The notes under the pieces: generated by a model
Told to the model about the DNA's origin: nothing
What the model saw: only the letters and a program-made list of their open reading frames with translations
The model's database searches: none
Origin: Flavobacteriaceae bacterium UBA1682
GTDB taxonomy: Bacteria > Bacteroidota > Bacteroidia > Flavobacteriales > Flavobacteriaceae
NCBI GenBank assembly: GCA_002320285.1
Contig: DCKE01000002.1
Location: 1 to 32,745, forward strand
Direction of reading: 5' to 3'
DNA: 32,745 bases
In this document: piece by piece, positions 32,651 to 32,745 of the stretch
How the letters are laid out: the number at the start of each line of letters is the position of its first letter
Position numbering within the stretch: position 1 is the first letter of the stretch
Made by a program: the position numbers and the translations under genes

Positions 32651-32745
32651 TGTAAAGTTACGGTTACCAGCGTGTTAAGAAAAGCGTGTAAAAAAGTTCC
32701 AAAATAAAAGAACAAAAGATTAGGAAAGCTAGAAAAAAGCCCTAC

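Overview
The window looks like a stretch of a Bacteroidota chromosome, most likely family Flavobacteriaceae (Flavobacterium or a close relative). The evidence is the AT-rich base composition, recurrent TAnnTTTG -7 promoter boxes, Bacteroidota-restricted families (DUF4421, DUF4295, DUF4199, DUF1599, BT_3928-type DoxX fusion, GlmU-like beta-helix protein) and gene orders such as rpmB-rpmG-DUF4295-ftsY and folP/DUF1599/DoxX/tpiA. Species is not determinable by eye. I see no rRNA, tRNA, IS element, prophage or CRISPR array. Most of the window is housekeeping.

Layout. 1-420 is a seven-unit tandem array with a short palindrome in each unit. 503-952 is a hotdog thioesterase. 1127-4488 (minus) is a three-gene locus: a small Cys/Met/His protein, a lipoprotein with a duplicated YtkA-like domain, and a TonB-dependent receptor that carries the CxxxM and HxM copper ligands of OprC/NosA. 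I read it as an outer-membrane copper uptake operon and as the most interesting coding locus here. 4916-9171 (plus) holds a DUF4421 outer-membrane protein, a DEDDh exonuclease, a fumarylacetoacetase-family hydrolase, an HPt-like protein that has lost its phospho-accepting His, and cinA. 9248-11838 (plus) holds rpmB, rpmG, DUF4295, ftsY, a lipoprotein and a DUF721/DciA-like gene, ending at a bidirectional terminator facing ndk.

12507-19562 (minus) is a compact run: DUF4199 membrane protein, polyprenyl-phosphate-type glycosyltransferase, phosphohexomutase, MsbA-like ABC exporter, DUF2971, and pncB. 19806-21470 (plus) carries rpmE2 with a long leader, a REP-like element and a GlmU-like protein. 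21715-24099 (minus) encodes a BamA/TamA-superfamily barrel and a DUF4268 protein. 24162-25655 (plus) encodes a CoA-type NUDIX hydrolase and a PlsC-like acyltransferase. 25740-29820 (minus) is an operon: DUF1599, DoxX/thioredoxin-like fusion, a lone DppB-type permease, a TlpA-like lipoprotein and tpiA. folP and a lipoprotein follow on the plus strand, and rlmH overlaps the latter tail-to-tail.

The right end (31954-32650) is a non-coding mosaic of heptanucleotide tandem repeats organised into six larger units. Two copies of a dispersed REP-like element (6870-6945 and 20119-20200) share an internal stem; the second also shares an 11-base core with the array at the left edge.

All family names come from recognising motifs by eye. 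No database search was run.
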